Source: Micrococcaceae bacterium RIT 802
GTDB taxonomy: Bacteria > Actinomycetota > Actinomycetes > Actinomycetales > Micrococcaceae
DNA length: 64,000 nucleotides
Reading direction: 5' to 3'
Assembly: GCA_016892645.1 (NCBI GenBank)
Contig: JAFEMX010000003.1
Coordinates: 186,001-250,000, forward strand
Below are positions 46,024 through 55,143 of this stretch, piece by piece. Position numbers and translations under genes: made by a program. Position 1 is the first letter of the stretch; every line of letters starts with the position of its first letter. The notes under the pieces were generated by a model. The model did not search any database and was not told the origin of the DNA. It worked only from the letters and a program-made list of their open reading frames with translations.

Positions 46024-47490
46024 TCAGCGCTGGACGGGAAGGTCCAGGATGACGTTCGTGCCGCCGTGTTCCCGCGGCTCCCACTCGATGGATCCCGCCA
46101 GCTCGCTGGTCACGAGCGTCTTGACGATCTGCAACCCGAGTCCGTCCTTGCCCGGAACGGGCCCGAGCCCGCGGCCGTCGTCGGAGACCATGACGCGCAA
46201 CCGTTCGGTGCCATCGGCGATGGCCCGTCGCGTTGCGTCCAGGCTTACGGTGCCGTCGCGTTCACCCAGACCATGCTCGACCGCGTTCGATACCAGTTCG
46301 TTGATGACCAAGGAGAGCGGGGTGGCCAACTCGCTGGGCAGTCCGCCAAACGAGCCGGACCGTTCGGTACGCACCACCTGACCGGGCGAGGCGACTTCCG
46401 CTGCCAGCCTGAACTGCCGGTCGATCAGCTCGTCGAAGTCCACATTCTGGCTCAGGCCCTGCGAGAGGGTTTCATGAACCAGGGCGATGGTGGCCACCCG
46501 GCGCATGGCCTGCTCCAAACCGAGCTTGCCGTCCTCGCTCACCATGCGGCGGGACTGCATCCGTAGCAGTGCGGCCACCGTCTGGAGGTTGTTCTTCACG
46601 CGGTGGTGGATCTCCCGGATCGTCGCGTCCTTGGAAACCAATTCCATTTCCCGGCGCCGCAGTTCGGTCACGTCGCGGCACAACACCAGGGCACCATAAC
46701 GCGTCCTGCCGTCGCGCAGCGGTATCGCACGCAGGGACAGGCTCACACCACGCGACTCAACCTCGGTGCGCCAAGGCATCTTGCCGGTCACGACCAGGGC
46801 GAGGGACTCGTCAACCAGCCGTCGGTCCCGGAGCAAGCCGGTGGTGACTTCCGCCAACGACCGTCCCTCGAGCGAATCGACCCCGCCGAGCCGTCGGTAG
46901 GCGGAGACACCGTTGGGACTGGCGTATTGCACGATCCCCTCGGCGTCCAAACGGATCAGCCCGTCGCCCACGCGCGGTGCCCCCCTGCGCGAACCGGTCG
47001 GTGTCGCAAAGTCCGGCCAGAGTCCCTGCGTGCCCATGCGCAACAGGTCTGTTGCACATTGCTTGTAGGTCTGTTCGAGGCGGGACTCCACCCGGGAGGT
47101 GGACAAGTCCTGATGGCTGGTCACCACTGCCAGGGTCCGGCCGTTGCGCACCATCGGGTAGGCGTCGATCCGCATCGCCGACTCCTGCGTCCAGTGGTCC
47201 TCGGCGGCCCGCTGCATCTGCCCTGATGACCATGTCTCCTCAACGAGCGGCCGCAGGTCACGGCGTATCCGTTCGCCGACGAAGTCGCTGTGGAACACGG
47301 TATGGCTGGTGGAAGGACGTACATGCGCCAAGGCCATGTACGTCCCCCCGGCCGAAGGATGCCACAGCACCAGATCGGCGAACGCCAGGTCCGCGACCAT
47401 CTGCCAGTCCCCCACCAGGAGGTGGAGCCATTCCTCGTCGCCGGGCCCGAAGTCGGCCAGATCCCGGATGGGGTCGGTGAAGGTCGCCAA
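46024..47490 (-). CDS. pdtaS: PdtaS-type sensor histidine kinase
   Basis: 488 residues, cytosolic. An N-terminal GAF-like domain (about 1-150) and a PAS domain (about 175-285) precede a HisKA_2 dimerisation domain with the phospho-acceptor motif EIHHRVKNNLQT (His295/296) and an ATPase domain (NELVSNAVEHG, DDGRGL, GLGLQIV). In mycobacteria PdtaS phosphorylates the ANTAR protein PdtaR, which controls mRNA termination; no PdtaR gene is in the window. The TTG start fits homologues (MATFxDxI...). It lies 3 bases after the glutamate dehydrogenase stop without a clear ribosome site, implying coupling. Confidence 0.9.
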   Translation of the reverse strand: MATFTDPIRDLADFGPGDEEWLHLLVGDWQMVADLAFADLVLWHPSAGGTYMALAHVRPSTSHTVFHSDFVGERIRRDLRPLVEETWSSGQMQRAAEDHWTQESAMRIDAYPMVRNGRTLAVVTSHQDLSTSRVESRLEQTYKQCATDLLRMGTQGLWPDFATPTGSRRGAPRVGDGLIRLDAEGIVQYASPNGVSAYRRLGGVDSLEGRSLAEVTTGLLRDRRLVDESLALVVTGKMPWRTEVESRGVSLSLRAIPLRDGRTRYGALVLCRDVTELRRREMELVSKDATIREIHHRVKNNLQTVAALLRMQSRRMVSEDGKLGLEQAMRRVATIALVHETLSQGLSQNVDFDELIDRQFRLAAEVASPGQVVRTERSGSFGGLPSELATPLSLVINELVSNAVEHGLGERDGTVSLDATRRAIADGTERLRVMVSDDGRGLGPVPGKDGLGLQIVKTLVTSELAGSIEWEPREHGGTNVILDLPVQR

Positions 47491-47493
47491 TTG

Positions 47494-50400
47494 CTACCGC
47501 CGGACGATCGAACGCAGCAAGCGCAGGGCCACCGAGAGCGACGCCATGTCATCGCGCTCCAGGCTGTTGACCTCTTCGAACATCTTCTTGGCCCGATCCA
47601 GGTTGCCAGCATTCTCCTGCTCCCAGGCCGAGAGGCACTCGACCGGGTCGCTGGCCTGCGGAGCCGCATCCAGTGCCGCCTCGGTGATGTCCACGACCGT
47701 GGAGTACAGGTCATCACGCAGGGCGGCGCGGGCCAGCGCCTCCCAGCGGTCGCCGCGCGGGAGCTTGGTGATGCGCTCCAGCAGGGCGTCCACGCCGAAC
47801 CTGTCGAACACCACATAGTAGACGGAGGCGACGTCCCGCGCCGGTATCTCCTGGTCCCCGGCGGCCAAGGCGATGTCCAGCAGGGCGAAACTCTCGAACT
47901 GCTGTGCCCATCGGGCAGCGAGGTCCTCCGGCAGCCCCCACTGCAGTCCATCGGCCTTCCAGGCCGCAACGCGTTCGGCGTCGTTGCCCCGGAGGAAACC
48001 GCCGAGCTCGGCATTGAGCGTGGATACGGTCGGGAGGAAGGCGTCGATGTCCTGCTGGATGCTGGTCCCGCGACCGACGTGCGTAATGAACCAACGGGTG
48101 GCGCGGTCCAAGAGGCGTCGCATGTCCAACTGGATGCGGCACCAGTGCTCGGTCGGTACGCTGGCCGGCAACCCGGTCACCGCATCGACGTACGAGTCCA
48201 ATGCATAGATTTCGCGCAGGGCAACAAACGAGCGTGCCACGGAAGCCTCTGTAGCGCTGGTCTCCTCCATGACGCGGAAGGCGTAGGTGATGCCGCCCAT
48301 GTTGACCATGTCGTTGGCCACGACGGTGCTGACGATCTCCTTGCGCAGTGGATGGGCCAGGATGTCCTCGGGGAACTTCTCGGCCAGCTGCACCGGGAAG
48401 TATTCGCGCATCGTCCGGTCGAAGTACGGGTCGTCGGCGAGATCGGTCCTGGCCAGCGCGGTGGCCAATTGGATCTTGGCATAGGCGACCAGCACGGACA
48501 ACTCCGGGGCCGTGAGGGACTTGCCCCCGGCCATCCGCTCTTCCAGTTCCGAGCTGCTGGGCAGGAATTCGATCTCCCGGTTCAGGTCGGCGTGTTCTTC
48601 CAGCCAGTCCATGAGCCGCTCGAAACTCGGGCTCCATTCAGACAGGTGCTGCTTGTCGTTGACCAACAGGATGTTCTGGTCGACGTTGGTGCGCAGCACC
48701 AGCCGCGACACCTCGTCGGTCATGGAGTGCAGGAAGTCGGCACGGTCTCCGGCATCCAGCTTTCCGGCCCGGACCATGCGGTCCACCAGGATCTTGATGT
48801 TGACCTCGTGGTCCGAGCAGTCGACACCAGCCGAGTTGTCGATTGCGTCGGTGTTGAGGATGACGCCATTGAGCGCTGCCTCGATGCGGCCGCGCTGGGT
48901 CATGCCCAGGTTCCCGCCCTCCCCGACGACGCGTGCACGCAGGTCCCTGCCGTCGACACGGATCGAGTCGTTGGCGCGGTCCCCCACGTCGGCGTTCGTC
49001 TCGCCGGACGCCTTGACGTAGGTGCCGATGCCCCCGTTGTAGAGCAGGTCCACCGGGGCCGACAGGACGGCCCGCAGCAAATCGGGTGGGGACATCGCGG
49101 TCGTGCCGTCCGGAAGGCCCAGGACCTCACGTACCTGGACGGAGATCGGGATCGTCTTGGACTGGCGGGGGTAGACCCCACCGCCCTCGCTGATCAACGA
49201 CGTGTCATAGTCCCCCCAGCTCGAGCGGGGAAGGTCGAACAGGCGCTGCCGCTCGGCGAAGGACGTCTCGGCATCGGGGTTCGGATCCAGGAATATGTGC
49301 CGGTGGTCGAAGGCCGCAACCAGCCGTGCATGACGGGAGCGCAGCAGGCCATTGCCAAACACATCGCCGCTCATGTCCCCGATGCCGGCCACCGTGAACT
49401 CCTGCGTCTGGGTATCCACACCCAGTTCGGCGAAGTGGCGCTTCACCGACTCCCACGCACCCCGGGCAGTGATTCCCATGGCCTTGTGGTCGTAGCCGAC
49501 GGAACCGCCCGATGCGAACGCATCGCCCAGCCAGTGGCCTCGGGAGAGGGAAATCTCGTTGGCGATGTCAGAGAAGCTGGCCGTGCCCTTGTCCGCGGCA
49601 ACGACCAGGTAGCTGTCGTCGCCGTCCAGACGCACCACGCGGTCCGGCACGGCCACCTGCTCGCCGTCCTCGGTCTGGACCAGGTTGTCGGTGATGTCCA
49701 GCAGGGCCGAGATGAAGATGCGGTACGCCGCCTTGCCCTCTTCCATCCAGGCGTTCCGGTCGACCGCCGGGTCCGGCAGGTTCTTGGCGAAGAAGCCGCC
49801 CTTGGCACCCGTGGGGACGATGACCGCGTTCTTGACCATCTGCGCCTTGACCAGTCCCAGGATCTCGGTCCGGAAGTCCTCACGGCGGTCGGACCAGCGC
49901 AGGCCGCCTCGGGCCACCTTGCCGAAGCGCAGGTGCACGCCCTCGACCCGGGGAGAATAGACCCAGATTTCGTAGCGCGGTCGCGGGAAGGGGGCGCCGT
50001 CGATCCGCCCCGGCTCGAGCTTGAAGGACAAGTGGATCGTGCCCTGGAAGTAGTTAGTTCGCGTCGTCGCGTCGATGACGTTGATGAAGCGGCGCAGGAG
50101 CCGGTCGGCGTCGAGCGTTGCGACACTTTCCAAACCGGAATCCAGTGCCGTCCGCGCCGCTGCGGCGCCGCTGGCCCGGGTCGCATCGTCGACGTCTGGG
50201 TCAAAGGTTGCCTTGAACAGCTCGATCAGCGAACGCGTGACGCTCGGGTTGGCGAGCATCGTATCGGCGATGAACCCGTAGGAGTTCGCCGCTCCGAGTT
50301 GGCGCAGGTATTTGGCGTACGCCCGCAGGATGGCCGTCTCCCGCCAGGAGAGCCTTTGGGCCAGAATGAGCCGGTCAAAGGCATCGGATTCGGCGCGACC

Positions 50401-52326
50401 GGTGAAGACCGCCGAATATGCCTCGGTCAGCAGGTCCCGGGTCTCCAGTGGGTCGATTCCCGCGGGGTATTTCAGACCGAGATCGTAGAGGAAGAATTCC
50501 TTGCCGTCCCCACGCTGGATGGCGAAGGGCTTCTCGTCCACGACTTCCAGTCCCTGGTTGGACAGCACCGGCAGTATGCGGCTCAGTGACAGCGGCTGGG
50601 TGAGATAGAGGTTCAACCGTGCGTCGATGCCGTGTTGGCGGCTCATGTCGGAGGGCACGTAGACATTGACGACGGGCCCCTCGTGGTGCGGATCGTCATA
50701 GGTCGAGAAGCGTTCGATGTCCTCCAGGGCATCCTCGACTTCGAAGTCGACGCGGTACGCCTGGGGGAAGGCCTCGGCCCATTGACGCGACAGTCCTGCC
50801 GCCTCGTCTCCGGAGAACCGGCTGCGTACGGCCTCGTCCACGCCCTCGGACCAGGACCGGACCGCACGGACCAGTCGCTGCTCGAGGTCGGCCCGGCCCA
50901 CTTCGGGGGTTTCTCCACCGCGTGGCAGCCGGATGCGGTAGAACAGGCGCACCAGTGCCGAGTCGCTCATGCGGACCTCGTACTCGGTGGATTCCGCCCC
51001 GTAGGCCTTCTTCAGTTCCGCCTCGATCCGGAGCCGGACGGCCGTGGTGTAGCGGTCACGGGGCAGGAAGACGAGCGCCGACATGAAGCGGCCATAGATG
51101 TCCGGTCGCAGGAACAAGCTGGTGCGGCGGCGTTCCTGCAGGCCGAGGATGCCGGTCACGATGCGCAACAGGTCATCGGAGTTGATTTGGAACAACTCGT
51201 CACGCGGGTAGGACTCGAGGATCGTCAACAGGTCCTTGCCGGAGTGCGAATCCGGGGCGAAGCCGGAGGCCTTGAGCACCCGTTCGACGTTTTCGCGGGC
51301 CACCGGGACGCTGCGCACGGGGAGGGTGTAGGCGCTGGAGGCGAACAGCCCGATGAAGCGGCGCTCGCCATTGACGTTGCCCTGCGCGTCGAAGCTCTTC
51401 ACGCCGACGTAGTCGAGGTAGACAGCCCGGTGGACGGTGGAGCGCGAGTTGGCCTTGGTGATGACCAGCGCACGCTTCTCGCGCGCCTTCTCTCGGCCGG
51501 ACTCGGTCAGTTCCTGCCGGAGCATGGTGGTGCCGGAACGCCGCATCAGGCCCAACCCGCTGTCCGGACGGACGTGCAGGACGTCCTTGCCGCCTTCGGT
51601 GGCCAGATCGTACTCGCGGTACCCGAGGAAGGTGAAGTTGCCATCGTCGAGCCACCGCAGGAGTTCTGCTGCGCTTTCCAGGTCGGGAATCTCCGCGCCG
51701 CCCACCACTCCGGAGAGCGAATCGGCGATCTCGTGAGCCTTGGAGCGCATCTCCTGCCAGTCCTCGACGGCATCACGCACATCGGAGAGAACGCTTTCGA
51801 GGCCCCCCACCAGCGAGGCGACGCGCTCTTCATCGGGGGTGCCGCCGATTTCAATGGCGATCCACGACTCGACGGCGGACTTTTCCCCCTCGCGGGCCAT
51901 GAAACTGGCCAGGTTGGGCAGTGCCGCGGTATCCCCCGAGGCGGTGGCCGCATGCGTCGTCACCGGTTCGACGGCGACGGCGACTCCGGCATCGTCACGG
52001 CGGACCACGAAGGTCGGGTGGACGACCAGGTCGATGGCCTGTTCCTGCCGGACGATCTCGGCGGTGACGGAGTCGACGAGGAACGGCATGTCGTCGGTGA
52101 CGACATAGACGACGGCGGTGCCCCCCGTCGTGTCGACGGCGACCTTGGCCCGGCCGGGCTGGCGTTCACGGCCAACCCCGAGGTGTACCGAGACCCGCTC
52201 GGCGAGTGCCTCGGGAGGGTATTCCTGCGCGTCCTCCGGCGATAGGTGGCCGTAGTAGGCCTCGGCGAACTTGGGAGTGTTTGTCTCGGCAATGAACCCT
52301 GTAGGCATGCCCGACCCCGACGACAT
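47494..52326 (-). CDS. gdh: Large NAD-dependent glutamate dehydrogenase
   Basis: 1610 residues, the giant L-180 class found in mycobacteria and Streptomyces. It deaminates glutamate to 2-oxoglutarate with NAD. The N-terminal 700 residues hold ACT-like and helical regulatory modules; the catalytic core lies about 700-1200, with KVARGGLRWSDRREDFRTE, VIVPTGAKGGF and the Rossmann region IAGVGDMSGDVFGNG-like (GIGDMSGDVFGNGLL). ATG 52326 follows GGAGG by 9 bases; a TTG one codon earlier and ATG 52308 are alternatives. Mycobacterial homologues are inhibited by GarA, which is not encoded here. Confidence 0.95.
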   Translation of the reverse strand: MSSGSGMPTGFIAETNTPKFAEAYYGHLSPEDAQEYPPEALAERVSVHLGVGRERQPGRAKVAVDTTGGTAVVYVVTDDMPFLVDSVTAEIVRQEQAIDLVVHPTFVVRRDDAGVAVAVEPVTTHAATASGDTAALPNLASFMAREGEKSAVESWIAIEIGGTPDEERVASLVGGLESVLSDVRDAVEDWQEMRSKAHEIADSLSGVVGGAEIPDLESAAELLRWLDDGNFTFLGYREYDLATEGGKDVLHVRPDSGLGLMRRSGTTMLRQELTESGREKAREKRALVITKANSRSTVHRAVYLDYVGVKSFDAQGNVNGERRFIGLFASSAYTLPVRSVPVARENVERVLKASGFAPDSHSGKDLLTILESYPRDELFQINSDDLLRIVTGILGLQERRRTSLFLRPDIYGRFMSALVFLPRDRYTTAVRLRIEAELKKAYGAESTEYEVRMSDSALVRLFYRIRLPRGGETPEVGRADLEQRLVRAVRSWSEGVDEAVRSRFSGDEAAGLSRQWAEAFPQAYRVDFEVEDALEDIERFSTYDDPHHEGPVVNVYVPSDMSRQHGIDARLNLYLTQPLSLSRILPVLSNQGLEVVDEKPFAIQRGDGKEFFLYDLGLKYPAGIDPLETRDLLTEAYSAVFTGRAESDAFDRLILAQRLSWRETAILRAYAKYLRQLGAANSYGFIADTMLANPSVTRSLIELFKATFDPDVDDATRASGAAAARTALDSGLESVATLDADRLLRRFINVIDATTRTNYFQGTIHLSFKLEPGRIDGAPFPRPRYEIWVYSPRVEGVHLRFGKVARGGLRWSDRREDFRTEILGLVKAQMVKNAVIVPTGAKGGFFAKNLPDPAVDRNAWMEEGKAAYRIFISALLDITDNLVQTEDGEQVAVPDRVVRLDGDDSYLVVAADKGTASFSDIANEISLSRGHWLGDAFASGGSVGYDHKAMGITARGAWESVKRHFAELGVDTQTQEFTVAGIGDMSGDVFGNGLLRSRHARLVAAFDHRHIFLDPNPDAETSFAERQRLFDLPRSSWGDYDTSLISEGGGVYPRQSKTIPISVQVREVLGLPDGTTAMSPPDLLRAVLSAPVDLLYNGGIGTYVKASGETNADVGDRANDSIRVDGRDLRARVVGEGGNLGMTQRGRIEAALNGVILNTDAIDNSAGVDCSDHEVNIKILVDRMVRAGKLDAGDRADFLHSMTDEVSRLVLRTNVDQNILLVNDKQHLSEWSPSFERLMDWLEEHADLNREIEFLPSSSELEERMAGGKSLTAPELSVLVAYAKIQLATALARTDLADDPYFDRTMREYFPVQLAEKFPEDILAHPLRKEIVSTVVANDMVNMGGITYAFRVMEETSATEASVARSFVALREIYALDSYVDAVTGLPASVPTEHWCRIQLDMRRLLDRATRWFITHVGRGTSIQQDIDAFLPTVSTLNAELGGFLRGNDAERVAAWKADGLQWGLPEDLAARWAQQFESFALLDIALAAGDQEIPARDVASVYYVVFDRFGVDALLERITKLPRGDRWEALARAALRDDLYSTVVDITEAALDAAPQASDPVECLSAWEQENAGNLDRAKKMFEEVNSLERDDMASLSVALRLLRSIVRR

Positions 52327-52386
52327 CAATTAACGCCTCCGTGTAGCGGTGTGGACCGCTCCGTTGCGGTCTCGAACTCCTCAAGA

Positions 52387-53661
52387 CTAACCTGCTGATC
52401 GACTAGCTCCCAATGCGCCGGATCCCCTGCCGAACAAGCCGGTTCTGCGCCGAACCGTCACCGAAACCAGCTCGGCGATCCGGGCGCGCAACTCGCTGTC
52501 CGGGGCGACTTCGGCCAGGACGCTTCCCTGCAACAGGGCGCGGTCGGCGGCGTCCGGGTCCGATGGCAGCAGACCGGCCATTCCGGGTCCAGGACCGAAG
52601 CGTTCCCAGGTCTCGCGCAACGCGCGTTCCGGCGAAGGGCCGACCGAGGAGCGCCGGACGCGGTTGAAGACCACGCGGGGTTCGGCCTCGGGCAGGATCT
52701 CGACGAGGTCCTCCAGCGCCTTCACCATCCGGGGCACTCCCACGCTGTCCGCGGACCCCACAGCAACGATCTCTGCTGCCGCTTCCAACACCGCGAGCGT
52801 CGCACCATTGCGTTGGGGTGCCGACGTGTCGTAGGTCAGGTCCTCGTCGCGTTCCAGCAAGGACGCCACATCGACCACCACGAGGTCGACGCGGCGGCGG
52901 ACGAAGTCCAGCACACGCGCCAGTGCCCCGGCCCGCAATTCGGGCCAGCGGTGCGGACGGGGCAGCCCCGTGGCGACGCGCAGGGTGGTCCCCCCGACGG
53001 CCACGACGGCGCAGGATCGCTCATACCCGGAGTCGTCGAGCATGCCCTGGTCGGAGAGCCGGCAGAGCTGGGCGATGCCGGCGGATTCGTCGAGCAGGCC
53101 AAGATGGACGGCCACGCTGGAGCCATAGGTGTCGGCATCGACAAGCAGCACGCGCTGCCCGTCCATGGCGGCCTCGGCTGCCAGGTTGACGGCGACGAGC
53201 GTCTTCCCGGTGGATCCGGTCGGACCCCAGACCGCGAGGACGCGGCCGGGATCCCGGGCCGGCTCGGCCGAGGTCTCCGCGGGGTGGGAGGCATGGCGGG
53301 CCCCGCGCGACGGCCGGTGGGCTCCCGAAACGAGCAACTCGAGCAGGTCGGAGACCGACTGCTCGCCGGTCGTCGTCGGTTCGATGCCCAGGCCGAGCCC
53401 CGTCAGCCGCTCGGCGTCCTCGGGTTCGTCCGTGATGGCCACCGCCGGGACGCCGTGGAAGGCGAGCTCGTCGGCGAATGCGGCGTCGATGTCTGCAGTG
53501 GGGCCCAGTAGCAGGGCCGCATCGGCCAGCCCGGATTCGGCCAAGGCGATGACCTCGGTGAGCTCGTCGCAGTGGCGCACGATCGTCACGGGTCCGCGGA
53601 GCCGTTCCAGGCGGTCGGCCAGGTCTCCGACGCGGCCGCAGACGACGACGGCAATGCTCAC
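52387..53661 (-). CDS. CpaE-like MinD/ParA-family ATPase
   Basis: 424 residues. An N-terminal receiver-like domain (1-110) is followed by a ParA/MinD ATPase with Walker A GPTGSTGKT (146-154), Walker B-like RVDLVVVDVASLL and switch residues VLLVDADTYGSS. The MinD signature lysine of KGGxGKT is replaced, as in CpaE proteins. The C-terminus is Arg/Gly-rich. Related proteins place pili or septa; which applies here is not known. Its ATG overlaps the SAF gene stop by 4 bases, so the two are coupled. No TadA or pilin gene is adjacent. Confidence 0.85.
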   Translation of the reverse strand: MSIAVVVCGRVGDLADRLERLRGPVTIVRHCDELTEVIALAESGLADAALLLGPTADIDAAFADELAFHGVPAVAITDEPEDAERLTGLGLGIEPTTTGEQSVSDLLELLVSGAHRPSRGARHASHPAETSAEPARDPGRVLAVWGPTGSTGKTLVAVNLAAEAAMDGQRVLLVDADTYGSSVAVHLGLLDESAGIAQLCRLSDQGMLDDSGYERSCAVVAVGGTTLRVATGLPRPHRWPELRAGALARVLDFVRRRVDLVVVDVASLLERDEDLTYDTSAPQRNGATLAVLEAAAEIVAVGSADSVGVPRMVKALEDLVEILPEAEPRVVFNRVRRSSVGPSPERALRETWERFGPGPGMAGLLPSDPDAADRALLQGSVLAEVAPDSELRARIAELVSVTVRRRTGLFGRGSGALGASRSAG

Positions 53662-54311
53662 TTGGCTGCCCCGCCCGGGTTGTAGACAACGGTGAGCCGG
53701 GCCTCGTTGGCGATCGCCGAGAGCATGCCCGGCAGATCCTCATCGGTGACGAGCAGCTCGACCACCTGGCCGGAGGCCCCACCGAATCCGGAATCGAGTT
53801 CGCGTATGGCGCTGACCTCGACCGATTCGAGCAGGCGCTGGGGCTCGCCATATGTGGTCGAATCTGAGCCGCGTTCGGCCGCCCAGACGTCGACGCGCGT
53901 GCCGACACCGACGGCGACGGGAAGCTCCTGCGGCAGCTCCACGGAGAGCGGTTTGCGTCCCCGCGGATCGCGGCCACCAACGGAGGCGACCGGGAGCAAT
54001 TCACCACTGCGTATCAGTGTGTTGGCCTGCAGGTCAGGGGCAAGTGGCTGCTCCGCCGAAAGATATCGATCCTGGACCGTGTCCAGGCGCACGTCGACCA
54101 CCCGTAGCTTTGCGGGGTCGACCTTCTGCCCCAGGGCGATGTCCTGCCGCGCCACGTACATGGGCACCGTCTGGTTCTGCAGCGAGACCAACGTGAGCAC
54201 CCCGGCCACGGAGACGACGACGAGCAGGATGCCAACCAGCAGCCGGGGGTCCTTCCATCCGGGCTTGCGCAGCCGTCGTGCCGGTCCGCTGTGTTCCGAC
54301 TCAGTTGCCAC
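53658..54311 (-). CDS. SAF domain membrane protein (CpaB/RcpC-like)
   Basis: 217 residues. A basic cytoplasmic tail (1-22), one membrane helix (23-44) and a SAF domain (about 50-115, VPMYVARQDIALGQKVDPAKLRV) followed by a beta-rich tail. SAF/RcpC proteins help assemble Tad pili by contacting glycan, but CpaB-like proteins also occur alone in actinobacteria. GTG 54311 was chosen because GGAGA lies 5 bases before it. An inverted repeat touches this ribosome site. Partner of the CpaE-like ATPase. Confidence 0.85.
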   Translation of the reverse strand: MATESEHSGPARRLRKPGWKDPRLLVGILLVVVSVAGVLTLVSLQNQTVPMYVARQDIALGQKVDPAKLRVVDVRLDTVQDRYLSAEQPLAPDLQANTLIRSGELLPVASVGGRDPRGRKPLSVELPQELPVAVGVGTRVDVWAAERGSDSTTYGEPQRLLESVEVSAIRELDSGFGGASGQVVELLVTDEDLPGMLSAIANEARLTVVYNPGGAAK

Positions 54312-54319
54312 ATTGTCTC

Positions 54320-54366
54320 CGCTTCCCCGGGATCCCCGGTACACAGTTCACGCTGCCGGGGAAGCG
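54320..54366 (-). promoter_or_regulatory. Inverted repeat next to the SAF gene ribosome site
   Basis: CGCTTCCCCGG and its exact complement (11 bases each) flank 25 bases. On the minus strand the downstream arm ends where GGAGA begins, so the hairpin could affect translation or end a short transcript. Confidence 0.45.
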
Positions 54367-54458
54367 GCGAATGCAGGTTCCCCCTGATCGTCCACCTTAA
54401 TGATGAAACCGCCCACGCCCAAGACCAGGGACGTCATCTGTGGACAACGGCCCCACCA

Positions 54459-55013
54459 TCACACGTCATGCCGTAGTGCCGCAACCGATCCCAGCGGCAG
54501 CAGCGCCACGGATCGGACGTCGGCATCCCGGCGATACCCATCGGCAGGATGCAGTGCCAACCGCAGATGATCGGCCCCGGCATGGTCCAGGGTGCCGGTA
54601 CCCAGCAGGGCACCATCCACGGCCCAAATCGTCACCCTGGCGCGGTCGCGCACGAGCGACCGCAGGGCCGACCCCTGGCTGACCCGCCGTCGCACCGTGC
54701 CCTCCTCCGCGACGGCGGCACGGTGTCCCGCGATCTCCAGCGACCTGATTCCCGCGTCGACCACCAGGTATTCGGCCGGCCCGTCGCGCAGCGACAGCCA
54801 GTTCACGCCGACGTGCTGGAGCATGCCCCGCAGCCGTTGCCCGCCCAGCAGGTCCAAGGTGATGTCGGCCCCGACCTGCCCGGCCAGATGGTCCCACAGG
54901 CGCAGTTGGGACCGCTCGATGCGGACCATCTCCTGGATCTCCACGGTCCGCTCTCGGGCACGGGCGGCATTGAGTTGGGACTCAAGATCGGCGAACAACG
55001 ATTCCCAGCGCAT
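54459..55013 (-). CDS. Conserved protein of unknown function
   Basis: 184 residues with no signal peptide or membrane helix. The first 40 residues are helical and Glu/Arg-rich (RWESLFADLESQLNAARARER), the rest alternates strands with ITLDLLGGQRLRGMLQHVGVNWLSL and VTIWAVDGALLGTG, which looks like two small beta-barrel (Sm/SH3-like) repeats. AAGGTGG lies 4 bases before the ATG. It precedes the SAF-CpaE pair on the same strand and may belong to that unit. No family name is certain. Confidence 0.8.
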   Translation of the reverse strand: MRWESLFADLESQLNAARARERTVEIQEMVRIERSQLRLWDHLAGQVGADITLDLLGGQRLRGMLQHVGVNWLSLRDGPAEYLVVDAGIRSLEIAGHRAAVAEEGTVRRRVSQGSALRSLVRDRARVTIWAVDGALLGTGTLDHAGADHLRLALHPADGYRRDADVRSVALLPLGSVAALRHDV

Positions 55014-55143
55014 GGACCCACCTTATGCGCCGCGGTTCGATGAAATGCCTCCTCCACTGGACAGCGGAGAGAACTGATGTAATGATCTACCTCAAAGCAC
55101 AGCAAACAACATCAAATGACACCAAACAGGTCAGGTGACGACC

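Noticed and set aside
47290-50589. A 1099-codon plus-strand open frame opposite the glutamate dehydrogenase
   Set aside because: Antisense shadow of a confidently identified gene; no domain is recognisable.
54439-54447. A single DnaA-box-like TTGTCCACA on the minus strand
   Set aside because: Only one copy, no AT-rich region or neighbouring dnaA/dnaN; not an origin.
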